Source of the DNA: an uncultured Rhodospirillaceae bacterium
Lineage (GTDB): Bacteria > Pseudomonadota > Alphaproteobacteria > Rhodospirillales > Rhodospirillaceae
NCBI GenBank assembly: GCA_943787205.1
Contig: CALSLN010000008.1
Coordinates: 1 to 64,000, forward strand
Length of the DNA: 64,000 nt
Reading direction: 5' to 3'
The notes under the pieces were generated by a model. That model did not search any database. It worked only from the letters and a program-made list of their open reading frames with translations, and was not told the origin of the DNA. Of the stretch, positions 1 to 8,980 are shown piece by piece (the first letter of the stretch is position 1; each line of letters starts with the position of its first letter). The translations under genes were made by a program, and so were the position numbers.

Positions 1-735
1 AGTGATCTTGTACAATTGGATGATCGCGTTGACGCTCTGACACGCACGTTCTGGCCCGGCCCTTTGACGCTTGTTTTGCCAAGACGGCCAGACAGCGCGA
101 TTTCAACTCAGGTCAGCGCAAACTTAAATACAATCGCCGTCCGCCAGCCCGACCACCCCGTCGCGGCAGCCTTGTTGAATGCCGTAGCACGCCCCTTGGC
201 TGCCCCGAGCGCCAACCTATCTGGCCACGTCAGCCCAACAACGGCGGAGCATGTCGACTCTGATTTCGGCTCAAACCTCGATATCATCCTAGATGGCGGC
301 CCCTGCAGGGCAGGATTAGAATCCACAGTTCTCGATTTGACTACCGACACAGCCCGTATATTGCGCCCAGGCGTTATATCAGCCGGTGCATTGAAGACAC
401 TGATTGGTGACGTTGAAGATCACGGCGAACAAAACGGTGCTGTGCTGTCCCCTGGGCAACTGGATAAACATTATGCACCCAGTTTGCCGGTTCGGTTGAA
501 TGCTGACGTGGCACGAGAGGGCGAAGCATTATTAACGTTTGGAAACGCCGAGGGCGCAACATTTGACCTCAGCCCGGCGGGTGACCTCACTGAAGCGGCG
601 ACCAACCTTTTCCGGGCCCTGAGACAATTGGACGATCCTGCTCGATACACGGGGCTTGCTGTTGCGCCGATTCCCAACGAGGGTATTGGGCGCGCGATTA
701 ATGATCGCTTGCGGCGAGCCGCTAGAGGTCGCTAA
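1..735 (+). CDS. L-threonylcarbamoyladenylate synthase (Sua5/YwlC/TsaC family), 3' part
   Basis: The reading frame is open from base 1, so the gene begins upstream of the window. The protein part shows the YrdC-like fold motifs FWPGPLTLVL and APSANLSG, then the stretch GLESTVLDL and a C-terminal SUA5 domain introduced by HYAPSLPVRL. Presence of that extra domain makes it the long Sua5 type rather than short TsaC. The family uses threonine, bicarbonate and ATP to make threonylcarbamoyl-AMP, the donor for t6A37 in ANN-decoding tRNAs, in the cytoplasm. The next gene follows on the same strand after 56 bases. Confidence 0.9.
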   Translation, partial: SDLVQLDDRVDALTRTFWPGPLTLVLPRRPDSAISTQVSANLNTIAVRQPDHPVAAALLNAVARPLAAPSANLSGHVSPTTAEHVDSDFGSNLDIILDGGPCRAGLESTVLDLTTDTARILRPGVISAGALKTLIGDVEDHGEQNGAVLSPGQLDKHYAPSLPVRLNADVAREGEALLTFGNAEGATFDLSPAGDLTEAATNLFRALRQLDDPARYTGLAVAPIPNEGIGRAINDRLRRAARGR

Positions 736-791
736 GAATAACGCACAACAACCATCTCAGGTTTTTCACTCACAAGAAGAAGCGTTGCGCC

Positions 792-2210
792 GTGCCCCTG
801 GACCAAACATTTCTCGACACCATCATTGAAATCGTCGGTAACGGCGCCTGCCTAACCGAGGCCTCAGACATTGCGCCGTACCTGGAAGAGGAGCGCGGTC
901 TCTACCACGGCGCAACCAGTTTGGTGGTTCGGCCCGGATCCACGGCAGAAGTCGCAGCTATTGTTAAGCTTTGCGCGGCTGCCGGTATTGGAATTGTTCC
1001 TCAAGGTGGAAACACAGGACTTTGCGGTGGCGGCGTGCCTGCGGAAAACGGGTCTGAGATTATTCTCGCCCTTGGACGCATGAACACAGTGAGAGATGTC
1101 GACGCAACAAACTTCACGATGACCGTTGAAGCCGGCTGCATCCTCGCAGAAATCCAAAACAAGGCCGATGACGTCGATTGCCTTTTTCCACTCAGCCTCG
1201 GTGCCGAAGGCAGCTGCCAAATCGGTGGGAACCTGGCGACCAACGCTGGCGGCATTAACGTCCTGCGCTATGGCAATACACGAGACCTTGTTCTTGGTTT
1301 GGAGGTCGTGCTTCCTGATGGCCGCATATGGAGCGGTCTCCGCGCCCTCGGCAAAGACAACACGGGATACGCCCTTAAACAATTGTTCGTAGGATCAGAA
1401 GGGACGCTGGGCATTATCACAGCGGCGGTCTTGAAACTTTTCCCGAAACCGAGAGAAACGGAAACCGCCTTCTGCGCACTGAGTTCGTTGGACGACGTCA
1501 CCCGCTTACTGAATCGCGCACGCGCATTATCTGGTGATGCAGTCACGGCATTTGAATTGGTGCCACGATTTGGTTTGGAAATTTGCGCACGTCATATGGA
1601 TGGGATTTCCGACCCGCTCAGTGAACCCCACGATTGGTATACCCTTATCGAATTTTCGACCTCTCGCCCCAACTCAGACCTTCGCGCAGGGTTCGAAGGG
1701 TTGCTTGAGGCCGCGTTTGAAGATGGCATCATTGTCGACGCAGTGATTGCAGAAAGCCAAGCCCAAGCGGAAAACCTCTGGCGCATCAGAGAATCTCTTC
1801 CAGAAGCGCAGAAGTTTGAAGGCGGCAGCATTAAGCACGATGTCTCCGTGCCGGTCTCGCTTGTCCCAGAATTTATCACCCGTGGCATAGCGTTGGTGCA
1901 AGACGTCTACCCAGGCGTTCGTCCTTGCCCATTCGGTCACGTGGGAGATGGCAACGTCCACTTCAACGTCAGCCAACCCGAAGAGATGGACAAAGAAACT
2001 TATCTGGCTGAATGGGAAACGATGAATCGCATCGTCCATGACTTGGTTATGGAAATGAACGGCTCAATCTCAGCAGAACACGGGATCGGCCTACTCAAAG
2101 TCGAAGAGATGGAGCACTACAAAGACCCCGTAGAGTTGGATCTCATGAAAACCCTAAAAGCGGCTCTAGACCCGAAGCGCACCATGAACCCTGGCAAGGT
2201 TGTTGGCTAA
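792..2210 (+). CDS. FAD-binding oxidoreductase, GlcD / D-2-hydroxyacid dehydrogenase type
   Basis: A 472-residue flavoprotein starting at GTG 792. The N-terminal half is a PCMH-type FAD domain with VRPGSTAEVAAIV and PQGGNTGLCGGG. The C-terminal half is the FAD-oxidase C domain with GHVGDGNVHFN and AEHGIGLLK, and the usual ending MNPGKVV. The family oxidises 2-hydroxy acids such as D-lactate, glycolate or D-2-hydroxyglutarate and passes electrons to the respiratory chain or an acceptor flavoprotein. The substrate cannot be fixed from sequence, and no GlcE or GlcF partner lies nearby. Length and motifs are complete. Confidence 0.88.
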   Translation: MPLDQTFLDTIIEIVGNGACLTEASDIAPYLEEERGLYHGATSLVVRPGSTAEVAAIVKLCAAAGIGIVPQGGNTGLCGGGVPAENGSEIILALGRMNTVRDVDATNFTMTVEAGCILAEIQNKADDVDCLFPLSLGAEGSCQIGGNLATNAGGINVLRYGNTRDLVLGLEVVLPDGRIWSGLRALGKDNTGYALKQLFVGSEGTLGIITAAVLKLFPKPRETETAFCALSSLDDVTRLLNRARALSGDAVTAFELVPRFGLEICARHMDGISDPLSEPHDWYTLIEFSTSRPNSDLRAGFEGLLEAAFEDGIIVDAVIAESQAQAENLWRIRESLPEAQKFEGGSIKHDVSVPVSLVPEFITRGIALVQDVYPGVRPCPFGHVGDGNVHFNVSQPEEMDKETYLAEWETMNRIVHDLVMEMNGSISAEHGIGLLKVEEMEHYKDPVELDLMKTLKAALDPKRTMNPGKVVG

Positions 2211-2213
2211 ACA

Positions 2214-2795
2214 CTAATCGAATGTAGTATCTGGCCGTTCAACCACATGAATGCGGACGCCGTCAGGGTCATGCACAACCAATTCGGTTTGGGTGCCATC
2301 CGGTGACTTCATGGGATGCAGCAAAAATTTTGCATCAAGTTCCTTTAGCCGTGCATACACCGTTTCAATGTCAGATGTTCGCACCGCCATCATGGCTTCG
2401 CCAGAGGCTAAATCCGCATCGTTAGGCCGGTTCATAATGGGTGGCGCAGGATTACCAATTTGAATAAGCCCAAGGCCTGCCCCGTCTCGTTTTTTACCTA
2501 AAATCTCGTGACTGCTCTTTAAAATGACAAAACGAAGGGTTTGGTCCATCGCAACACCCATCTGAATTTTGACGATCTCACGATCGATGACTCGATCCGC
2601 CAGCACGTCGTAACCTAACGCATAGGTATAAAAGCGTTTGGCCTTGTCCGCGCCTTTAACCACCAATGTCATGCGCGACATGACACTTGTAGGATCAGGG
2701 TCGGCACCGGCACCCCCCTGAGCAGCCACGTTTTGCGTGATTAATGCCACTATTCCGTAAAAAAATAAGGCGAGATGGAACCTTTTGCTGTGCAT
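2214..2795 (-). CDS. Exported VOC (glyoxalase/bleomycin-resistance fold) protein
   Basis: A 193-residue protein with an N-terminal signal peptide (hydrophobic run ending near AAQ at residue 26) followed by a vicinal-oxygen-chelate module. The paired motifs MTLVVKGADKAKRFYTYALG and, near the end, HDPDGVRIHVVE are typical of the glyoxalase I/dioxygenase superfamily. The family uses a metal for isomerisation, ring cleavage or antibiotic binding; the substrate here is unknown. Export to the periplasm is an inference from the signal. It converges on the FAD oxidase with only 3 bases between the stops. Confidence 0.8.
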   Translation of the reverse strand: MHSKRFHLALFFYGIVALITQNVAAQGGAGADPDPTSVMSRMTLVVKGADKAKRFYTYALGYDVLADRVIDREIVKIQMGVAMDQTLRFVILKSSHEILGKKRDGAGLGLIQIGNPAPPIMNRPNDADLASGEAMMAVRTSDIETVYARLKELDAKFLLHPMKSPDGTQTELVVHDPDGVRIHVVERPDTTFD

Positions 2796-2964
2796 TTCGT
2801 TTCCTTAGCGGTGAAAGGGCGTATGACAGTTCAAGCTGATTAGAGTACACCCTGCATCATATATTTGTACGCCACGACTCGGGCCTGTAGACTGTCATCA
2901 GCCGAATGATCGCACCGTCTTTAATGGCGCAACGTCATCATAGATTGAGTTTGACGATGGCGGC

Positions 2965-3834
2965 GTGGTGATCGGCACCTTTGGTTACGATTTCGAAGGC
3001 ATGATGCCTACCGAGCTTGAACTTGGTTACCGCCGCGCTGGGATTAGCGACCTCGCCGGTCCAAACGCCATCGGCAGCCAGAATCAACTGACCGCACTCG
3101 GCAATATTCTCTGGGACATCGAGACCGGGACTACAATCACGCCCTACTTCGGCTTTGGGGCCGGGCTTGGTAAAACCAAATGGGAAAGAGTCACTGGCGT
3201 CGGGACGGCCACCTATGCCGGTTCAAACACAAAGCTCACTTTGCAAGCAATCGCAGGCTTTGCAACGCCGCTGACAGAGAAATTAGATCTCACCTTTGAT
3301 TATCGTTATGTCCAGTCTGGCAAAATGCGCTTTGACACACTGCCGACTGGCGGCACATCCGCTGACCGCTACACTCCACAGTCACATAATATTATGGTTG
3401 GGCTTCGCTTTAACCTTTGGGAGCCAACGCCAGAACCAGCTCCAGTGATGGCAAAACCGACACCTCCACCGCCTGCACCAGCTCCGGTCGCGGCACCAAG
3501 AGGGCCTGAAAAATTCATCGTCTTTTTCAATTGGGACAAGTCCAACCTAACGGCGACGGCACAAAGCATCGTAAGTGATGCGCAAGCCTACGCTGATCGT
3601 GAAGGCGCTGTGCGCATCACTGCCACGGGTCACGCCGACCGCTCGGGCTCCGTTGGTTACAACCTGGGTCTTTCAGAACGTCGCGCCCAGGCTGTTAAAG
3701 CTGAACTCTTGAAGTTGGGAATTCCTGCTGACGAAATCGCGATCATGTGGAAAGGCGAGGAAGACAACCTGGTCAATACCAATGATGGCGTTCGCGAGCC
3801 GCAAAACCGGCGCGTCGAAATCATTATCGAATAG
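2965..3834 (+). CDS. OmpA-family outer-membrane protein, 5' end missing or decayed
   Basis: The part that can be translated from GTG 2965 gives a beta-barrel segment (GTFGYDFEG, ELELGYRRAGI), a Pro/Ala-rich hinge near residues 160-180, and a complete C-terminal OmpA peptidoglycan-binding domain with FFNWDKSNLT, TGHADRSGS and PQNRRVEIII. The family anchors the outer membrane to peptidoglycan. There is no signal peptide. Upstream in the same frame, barrel-like residues NDRTVFNGATSS precede a TAG at 2941-2943, so the true gene once extended further. No ATG with a leader sequence occurs in any frame back to the VOC gene. GTG 2965 is therefore only the first available start, and the product may not be exported. 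Confidence 0.75.
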   Translation: MVIGTFGYDFEGMMPTELELGYRRAGISDLAGPNAIGSQNQLTALGNILWDIETGTTITPYFGFGAGLGKTKWERVTGVGTATYAGSNTKLTLQAIAGFATPLTEKLDLTFDYRYVQSGKMRFDTLPTGGTSADRYTPQSHNIMVGLRFNLWEPTPEPAPVMAKPTPPPPAPAPVAAPRGPEKFIVFFNWDKSNLTATAQSIVSDAQAYADREGAVRITATGHADRSGSVGYNLGLSERRAQAVKAELLKLGIPADEIAIMWKGEEDNLVNTNDGVREPQNRRVEIIIE

Positions 3835-3865
3835 TAAAATCTACGAGCCTTTTTAGAGGCTCAAC

Positions 3866-4372
3866 TCAATTGGTTTGGTTAGAGGCGTCGACATCAGTCG
3901 GCGCCTTTGCCATACAGGCTGTCGGCTTCTCGACGGACCTTAAGGGAACACCCCGCGCCACATTCACGATTGCCGTCTTGGACTCGCCGAGCAAATCACG
4001 GAATAATTCCGCAGTCCGCGCGCAGTAAACATCTCTGTTTTCACTCAAACGCATCGACGCCGCGTTAGCGGATCTAGTCACGTGTGTATCGAGGGCACGC
4101 TGACCTCCCGAATGCTTACGAAAATACTCTTTTAGTCTTCCGCCGGCTCGGCCGAGCTCAGTTTCATGAAGGGCGACAAAGCTGTTGTAAGCTGCGCGCT
4201 GACCACAGGCCAAACCAGCGACCATGAGCCGACTCTGCAAATCTCGGATAATAAACGCGTCAACATCTGTCACGCGCGCGCACCCACTGTCTTCCGCGTG
4301 ACTAGGATACGTGACGGTGACAGCCATTATTGCTGCCAATCCTACTATTTTGCCCGTGATGCGCTTCGGCAT
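3866..4372 (-). CDS. Secreted protein of unknown function with conserved cysteines
   Basis: From ATG 4372 the product starts MPKRITGKIVGLAAIMAV and has a signal peptide ending at SHA before EDSGCARV. An upstream in-frame ATG at 4393 is possible, but the signal fits the later start better. The mature part is about 140 residues, rich in charged helices, with Cys residues in GLACGQRA, VYCART and PTACMAK that could form disulfides. I do not recognise a named family. It converges with the OmpA-type gene and is divergent from lptF. Codon use and a clean signal make a real gene likely. Confidence 0.65.
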   Translation of the reverse strand: MPKRITGKIVGLAAIMAVTVTYPSHAEDSGCARVTDVDAFIIRDLQSRLMVAGLACGQRAAYNSFVALHETELGRAGGRLKEYFRKHSGGQRALDTHVTRSANAASMRLSENRDVYCARTAELFRDLLGESKTAIVNVARGVPLRSVEKPTACMAKAPTDVDASNQTN

Positions 4373-4530
4373 CTGTAATCCCAGTAAAAACATGAGGCGA
4401 ACTCTAGGGATATTGCCCTAAAAACGCCACCCTCGAGGGCGACAACACCTGATAAGCCCTTGGACTATCACATATAAACCTGACCTCGAGTGTTTGCCCA
4501 CACCGCCATGCCCCGTATACTTAACGCACT

Positions 4531-5661
4531 ATGACCGGCCTAAACCGCTACATCTTACGGCATCTGATTGTCGGCACCCTGATCGTATCTGGCGTGCTCG
4601 CCTATATCCTGTGGCTCACCCAGTCACTCGGATATATCGAGATGATCATTAACAAAGGCCTTTCGATTGGAACATGGCTGGAGCTAACGCTCCTCCTGCT
4701 GCCCAACGTCATGGTCATCATTCTGCCGATTTCGCTCTTTCTTGTGGTCCTGTTCATCTACAACAAAATGACCGTCGACCGTGAATTAGTGGTCGCGCAA
4801 GCGGCAGGGATTAGTCAGTGGGGCTTGGCTTTTCCAGCCGTCGTCGTAGCCGTCCTGGCAACAGCCACGGCCTACGCCCTTACCTTGTATTACGGGCCAA
4901 TGTCTGTCCGCGCGTTCAAGGAGCTACAATGGTCCGTGCGCAGTGATGTGTCACAGGTCATGCTGCGTGAAGGGACGTTTAACCAGGTCGGCAAAGGGTT
5001 AACGATCTACGTCCGTGAACGAGGCCCTGAAGGGGATTTGCGGGGGCTGTTGGTGCATGACAAGCGCGACGAAATCAAAAGCATCACCATGATGGCAGAG
5101 AACGGTTCCGTTGTGTCAGGGCCAGATGGACCCCGCGTTATTCTATCAAAAGGGAGCCGCCAAGAATTAACCCGCGGCGAGGGAGACCTCACACTCCTCT
5201 ACTTCGACAGCTATACCGTCGACCTGGGCCTGATCGAGGCAACTGGCGACGCCCGCTTTACCGACAACAGGGAGCGTTCAACCGTTGAATTATTCACACT
5301 GAGCGAAGAGGACGGTATAAAGCCGCGCAACATCCGGCGTATGCGCGTTGAAGGACATCAGCGATTGACCAACCCCTTATGGAATTTATCACTGTCTGCT
5401 GTGGCTCTCGCCTTTATCCTAACAGGCACTTTCAATCGACATGGTCAGGCCAAACGGATCAGTATTGCTATCTTATGTGTTGTCATAATTGAGGCTGCTG
5501 GCTTAGGTGCAGCTAGCTTAGCCTCAAAGAATCTGCTCTTTGTACCTCTCGTTTACCTCGTAGCCTTTGTGCCATTAGGCCTTGGCTTATTCGTTCTGAC
5601 TGGGAAAGCCTATCAAGCCTTATTACCCTTTTCATTGCGTCCACACCCCGGTTCCGTCTAA
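4531..5661 (+). CDS. lptF: LPS export ABC transporter permease LptF
   Basis: A 376-residue YjgP/YjgQ-family permease. Transmembrane segments lie near residues 10-32, 50-80 and 98-122 and in a C-terminal set from about 285 to 365; a periplasmic beta-jellyroll region sits between them. The sequence LTQSLGYIEMIINKGLS and the coupling segment DRELVVAQAAGIS are typical of LptF rather than LptG. With LptG and the LptB ATPase it extracts LPS from the inner membrane and hands it to LptC. lptD follows 8 bases after the stop, which leaves no room for the lptG gene that usually sits there. Confidence 0.9.
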   Translation: MTGLNRYILRHLIVGTLIVSGVLAYILWLTQSLGYIEMIINKGLSIGTWLELTLLLLPNVMVIILPISLFLVVLFIYNKMTVDRELVVAQAAGISQWGLAFPAVVVAVLATATAYALTLYYGPMSVRAFKELQWSVRSDVSQVMLREGTFNQVGKGLTIYVRERGPEGDLRGLLVHDKRDEIKSITMMAENGSVVSGPDGPRVILSKGSRQELTRGEGDLTLLYFDSYTVDLGLIEATGDARFTDNRERSTVELFTLSEEDGIKPRNIRRMRVEGHQRLTNPLWNLSLSAVALAFILTGTFNRHGQAKRISIAILCVVIIEAAGLGAASLASKNLLFVPLVYLVAFVPLGLGLFVLTGKAYQALLPFSLRPHPGSV

Positions 5662-5669
5662 GCGTACCC

Positions 5670-7859
5670 ATGATGTTTAAAACCGGTTCGACACTCCCCC
5701 GCGCCCAGCGCACATTTCCCATGCTGGCCGCTCTAGCCGGAACGCTGCTCGCTGCTCTTCTATATGCGCCACTCGCCCTGGCCCAAGAGAATGAAGAGCA
5801 AACCCTAATCCTGGCCGACGAGATGCGGTTTGATGAAAACTCAAACACGGTCACAGCCATCGGAAATGTTGAGATTGAGCGCGACGGTAGAATCCTGATA
5901 GCAGACCAGGTCGTGTACAACCAAGACACAGATGTCGTGGCGGCCTCTGGCAACGTGACGCTCGTGGATAGCAACGGCAGCGTTCTCTTTTTCGATACGG
6001 CGGAGATCGATGGTGAATTAAAAGCCGGCTTCGCACGCGAAGTGCAAGTTTTACTCGCTGACAAATCTCGCATGGCGGCTCGCCTCATTCGCCGACGCGA
6101 CGGCAATATCAACGAGCTTCGTCGCGCCGTGTACACCGCTTGTGATCTCAACTGTGACGGTGACCCCGTATGGCAAATCAAAGCCCGTAAGGTTATCCAC
6201 GATCAAGACAATAAGTTGATGACCTATAACGATGCCTGGGTTGAGGTGTTGGGCTTACCAGTATTTTACACACCTTACCTTGCGCACCCTGATCCAACGG
6301 CCGACCGCCAGTCAGGCTTGCTAGCCCCCGCGATTGGTGGCGGCAGCAACCTCGGCTTCTCCTATGCGCAACCCTATTACTGGAACATAGCGCCCGACAA
6401 GGACGCTACCCTCACCCCTCTCTACACGTCGTCTGCAGGCCGCGGCGCCATCGGGGAGTATCGGCAACTCTTTCGAGAAGGTGAGTTAAGCTTATTCGGC
6501 AGCCTCGTTGTAGATGATGACGACAACCCCAAAGATTTTCGTGGCCATGTTAGAGCCCGGGCGCGATGGGATATCGATGAGAGATGGCGGACCGGTGCCG
6601 ACGTTTACCTCGCGTCAGATGACACGTACCTCCGCCGTTATGATTTTGACGCACCGACATGGCTAACGACCAATGCCTTTGTCGAGCGCTTCGGGACGCA
6701 ATCCTACTTCTCGGCCAACGCCTATCACTTCCAACGGCAACGCCGGACAGTGGCCACAGGGTCGACACCGCTTGTTGCTCCATTGATCGATTATAGCTTC
6801 GTCGGAAAGCCAGTGCGCGGCGGCGGCTACTTCACCGCCGATGCCAGTGCGCTAGCCCTGTACCGCGAAGACGGTAGCGACCAGACTCGCCTATCGACAA
6901 CCATCGGCTGGCATGTCCCCCACATCAGCCAAGGGGGCAGCATGTACACGCTACGCGCTACGTTGCGCGGCGACGGATACTATGTTCGGGACGTGATTGA
7001 TCCGACAAACAATACGAGCTTCACAGGTTTCGAGGGACGCGCCATTCCGCAGGTGTCGATGGAGTGGCGTTATCCTGTGGTCAGAACCGGATCCGTACTC
7101 ACCCAGCAATTGGAGCCGATTGTCCAAGGCATCATCAGCCCGAATGGCAGTAACCCTTCGAACATCCCCAACGAAGACAGTCGTGACTTCGAATTCGACG
7201 ACACCAACCTCTTCGCTGAGCAACGGTTCTCTGGATACGACCGTGTTGAAGGCGGCGCACGCGTCAATTACGGCCTGCGTTGGTCCGCCTATGGAAACTC
7301 CGGCAAATCAGTCGACGTTATGGTCGGTCAAAGCTACCGCTTCAAAAAAGATACAACGTTTGCGTTGAACTCTGGACTCGATGGGCATTTCTCTGACTAC
7401 GTCGGACACGTAACAGTTCGGCCAACGTCGTACCTAGACCTATCGTACCGATTCCGCCTCGATCAATCTGACTTCAGCACAGAACGTAGCGAGTTCAGCG
7501 CCTCGATCGGGAACCCCATGTTCCGCCTCGGGGCCAACTACATTTTCATTAAGCCAAGCGATCCCGCGACGCCGGAGTTTGGCGACAGAGAAGAACTATA
7601 CGCCTTCTTTGATACACGCATTTCCAAGCATTGGTCCCTCACCGGTTCTCATCGCGAAGACCTTGGCGTTGGCGGTGGCTCTATTCGATCCTCTATCGGG
7701 ATCGAGTATGAAGATGAGTGCTTTGTCTTTGGCTTAGATATTGCCGATGACAATACGGAAGACCGTGACTTCCAGAGCGGGTTCTCCGTCATCCTTCGCT
7801 TCACCCTTAAAACCATCGGTGAAGTCAGACTCTCATCCAGCGTCGGTGTCGATCAGTAA
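5670..7859 (+). CDS. lptD: LPS-assembly outer-membrane protein LptD
   Basis: A 729-residue precursor with a signal peptide ending ALAQ. An N-terminal OstA/LptA-like beta-jellyroll follows, with LILADEMRFDE and TAIGNVEIERDG. The rest is the large 26-strand barrel domain, with PVFYTPYLAHPDPTADRQSG and a C-terminal ending of alternating aromatic residues. Cys pairs at YTACDLNCDG suggest a disulfide. LptD with the lipoprotein LptE inserts LPS into the outer leaflet. The start is the first of two tandem ATGs, 8 bases after lptF, so the two genes are very likely cotranscribed. In related genomes surA follows directly; here a metal-efflux island lies between. Confidence 0.92.
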   Translation: MMFKTGSTLPRAQRTFPMLAALAGTLLAALLYAPLALAQENEEQTLILADEMRFDENSNTVTAIGNVEIERDGRILIADQVVYNQDTDVVAASGNVTLVDSNGSVLFFDTAEIDGELKAGFAREVQVLLADKSRMAARLIRRRDGNINELRRAVYTACDLNCDGDPVWQIKARKVIHDQDNKLMTYNDAWVEVLGLPVFYTPYLAHPDPTADRQSGLLAPAIGGGSNLGFSYAQPYYWNIAPDKDATLTPLYTSSAGRGAIGEYRQLFREGELSLFGSLVVDDDDNPKDFRGHVRARARWDIDERWRTGADVYLASDDTYLRRYDFDAPTWLTTNAFVERFGTQSYFSANAYHFQRQRRTVATGSTPLVAPLIDYSFVGKPVRGGGYFTADASALALYREDGSDQTRLSTTIGWHVPHISQGGSMYTLRATLRGDGYYVRDVIDPTNNTSFTGFEGRAIPQVSMEWRYPVVRTGSVLTQQLEPIVQGIISPNGSNPSNIPNEDSRDFEFDDTNLFAEQRFSGYDRVEGGARVNYGLRWSAYGNSGKSVDVMVGQSYRFKKDTTFALNSGLDGHFSDYVGHVTVRPTSYLDLSYRFRLDQSDFSTERSEFSASIGNPMFRLGANYIFIKPSDPATPEFGDREELYAFFDTRISKHWSLTGSHREDLGVGGGSIRSSIGIEYEDECFVFGLDIADDNTEDRDFQSGFSVILRFTLKTIGEVRLSSSVGVDQ

Positions 7860-7867
7860 AAAATGAC

Positions 7868-8497
7868 CTAAGCGCTACTCTGATTGAGCTGAGCCAGCTC
7901 GGCCCTCGCCTGCTTTACGATGCCAATGGATGACTGAAAAAACAAAGCTCCCATAGCGGCCGCCACCACTAAGTCAGGCCAAGGCGAGCTTGCCCACACC
8001 ACCAGAACTGCGGCACAAATCACAGCAACATTGCCAATCGCGTCGTTTCTCGTGCAAAGCCATACAGAACGGACATTGGCGTCGCCATTGCGGAACCGCA
8101 ACAAGATCAACGCACTGACCACATTGGCAAGCAAAGCGATACCGCCGATAAGCCCCATAGTCTCGCCGTCGGGTTGCCCCTGAATAATCACTCGATAGAC
8201 CGTCATACCGATGACAGCGATCCCCATCACGCCCAAACTCACCCCCTTGAACAAAGCCGCCCTTGCACGGATGGCCGGGGACTTGGAGACAGCCCAAAGA
8301 CTTAAAGTGTACGTCACGGAATCGCCGAGAAAATCCAGAGCATCTGCTTTCAAGGCCTGCGACATGGCAGAAAATCCGGCGACAGCCTCAACGGCAAACA
8401 TACCAGCATTGATCACGATAACGGCGATCAACGCATTGCGATACGCTACGGACGTACCATCAAAAGCGACGTCGTCGTCATTGCAACAGCCATTCAT
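7868..8497 (-). CDS. Short cation-diffusion-facilitator family metal transporter
   Basis: A 209-residue protein of about six transmembrane helices, matching only the membrane domain of CDF transporters; the usual C-terminal cytoplasmic metal-sensing domain is absent. The first metal-site helix reads ADALDFLGDS and the second TRNDAIGNVAV, so Asp takes the place of the usual His in the HxxxD pattern and Asn-Asp stands in the second. The N-terminus carries Cys-Cys-Asn-Asp-Asp. The family exports Zn, Co, Ni or Cd from the cytoplasm by proton antiport. It lies at the distal end of the czc-like operon and is likely cotranscribed. Metal specificity is unknown. Confidence 0.82.
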   Translation of the reverse strand: MNGCCNDDDVAFDGTSVAYRNALIAVIVINAGMFAVEAVAGFSAMSQALKADALDFLGDSVTYTLSLWAVSKSPAIRARAALFKGVSLGVMGIAVIGMTVYRVIIQGQPDGETMGLIGGIALLANVVSALILLRFRNGDANVRSVWLCTRNDAIGNVAVICAAVLVVWASSPWPDLVVAAAMGALFFQSSIGIVKQARAELAQLNQSSA

Positions 8498-8559
8498 TGA
8501 CGCCCCATCACGACCAAAACCCTATCCATCACACAACACGCTACAGCAGGCGTTTAGTT

Positions 8560-8967
8560 TTATTCAGCACTCATCATAAGGAGCTGCACCATACCATTGA
8601 GTTGCGGCACCAACCGTTGAGCGGCTGCAACATCATTGCTTTCATGCGCCGCATGGAAGCGATCACTGAGACTGCGCACCTGGTTGATGCTGGAGGTGAA
8701 CCGCAATTGATTCACCTGAGGAACATCATCGTCATGACTTGCGAGGCCATCTGCGACCGAATGAAGCTTTCCGGACAGATCATGTAACGCGGCCATATTG
8801 CCGGTTTCTACAGCAGTGTGAATTTCTGCCGATACGGTCTCCAAAGCTAACCAACCATCTTCAAGCGAGCCAAAATCAACCGAGTGGCCATGGCTGTGAT
8901 TTGATTGCGCGGCTACCGAAACAGTGAGTCCAAGGGTGGCGCATAGTATGAGAATTAACTTTGTCAT
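8560..8967 (-). CDS. Small exported protein of the metal-efflux operon, unknown function
   Basis: From ATG 8967 (preceded by AAAGGA with good spacing) the product is 135 residues. It has a signal peptide MTKLILILCATLGLTV ending VAAQ, then a His-containing segment SNHSHGHSVDFG and a helical C-terminal half. A longer in-frame ORF would run into the czcA gene and is rejected. It lies 13 bases downstream of czcA and upstream of the CDF gene. A periplasmic metal-binding accessory role is an inference from the His cluster and its position; I do not recognise a named family. Confidence 0.7.
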   Translation of the reverse strand: MTKLILILCATLGLTVSVAAQSNHSHGHSVDFGSLEDGWLALETVSAEIHTAVETGNMAALHDLSGKLHSVADGLASHDDDVPQVNQLRFTSSINQVRSLSDRFHAAHESNDVAAAQRLVPQLNGMVQLLMMSAE

Positions 8968-8980
8968 TCTTTTAGTCCTT

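Noticed and set aside
864..1382. 172-codon minus-strand frame in the FAD oxidase gene
   Set aside because: It overlaps a full-length conserved gene and lacks any protein signature.
3845..3862. Possible terminator GAGCCT-TTTTAG-AGGCTC between convergent genes
   Set aside because: The stem has only six pairs and neither strand has a T-run after it.
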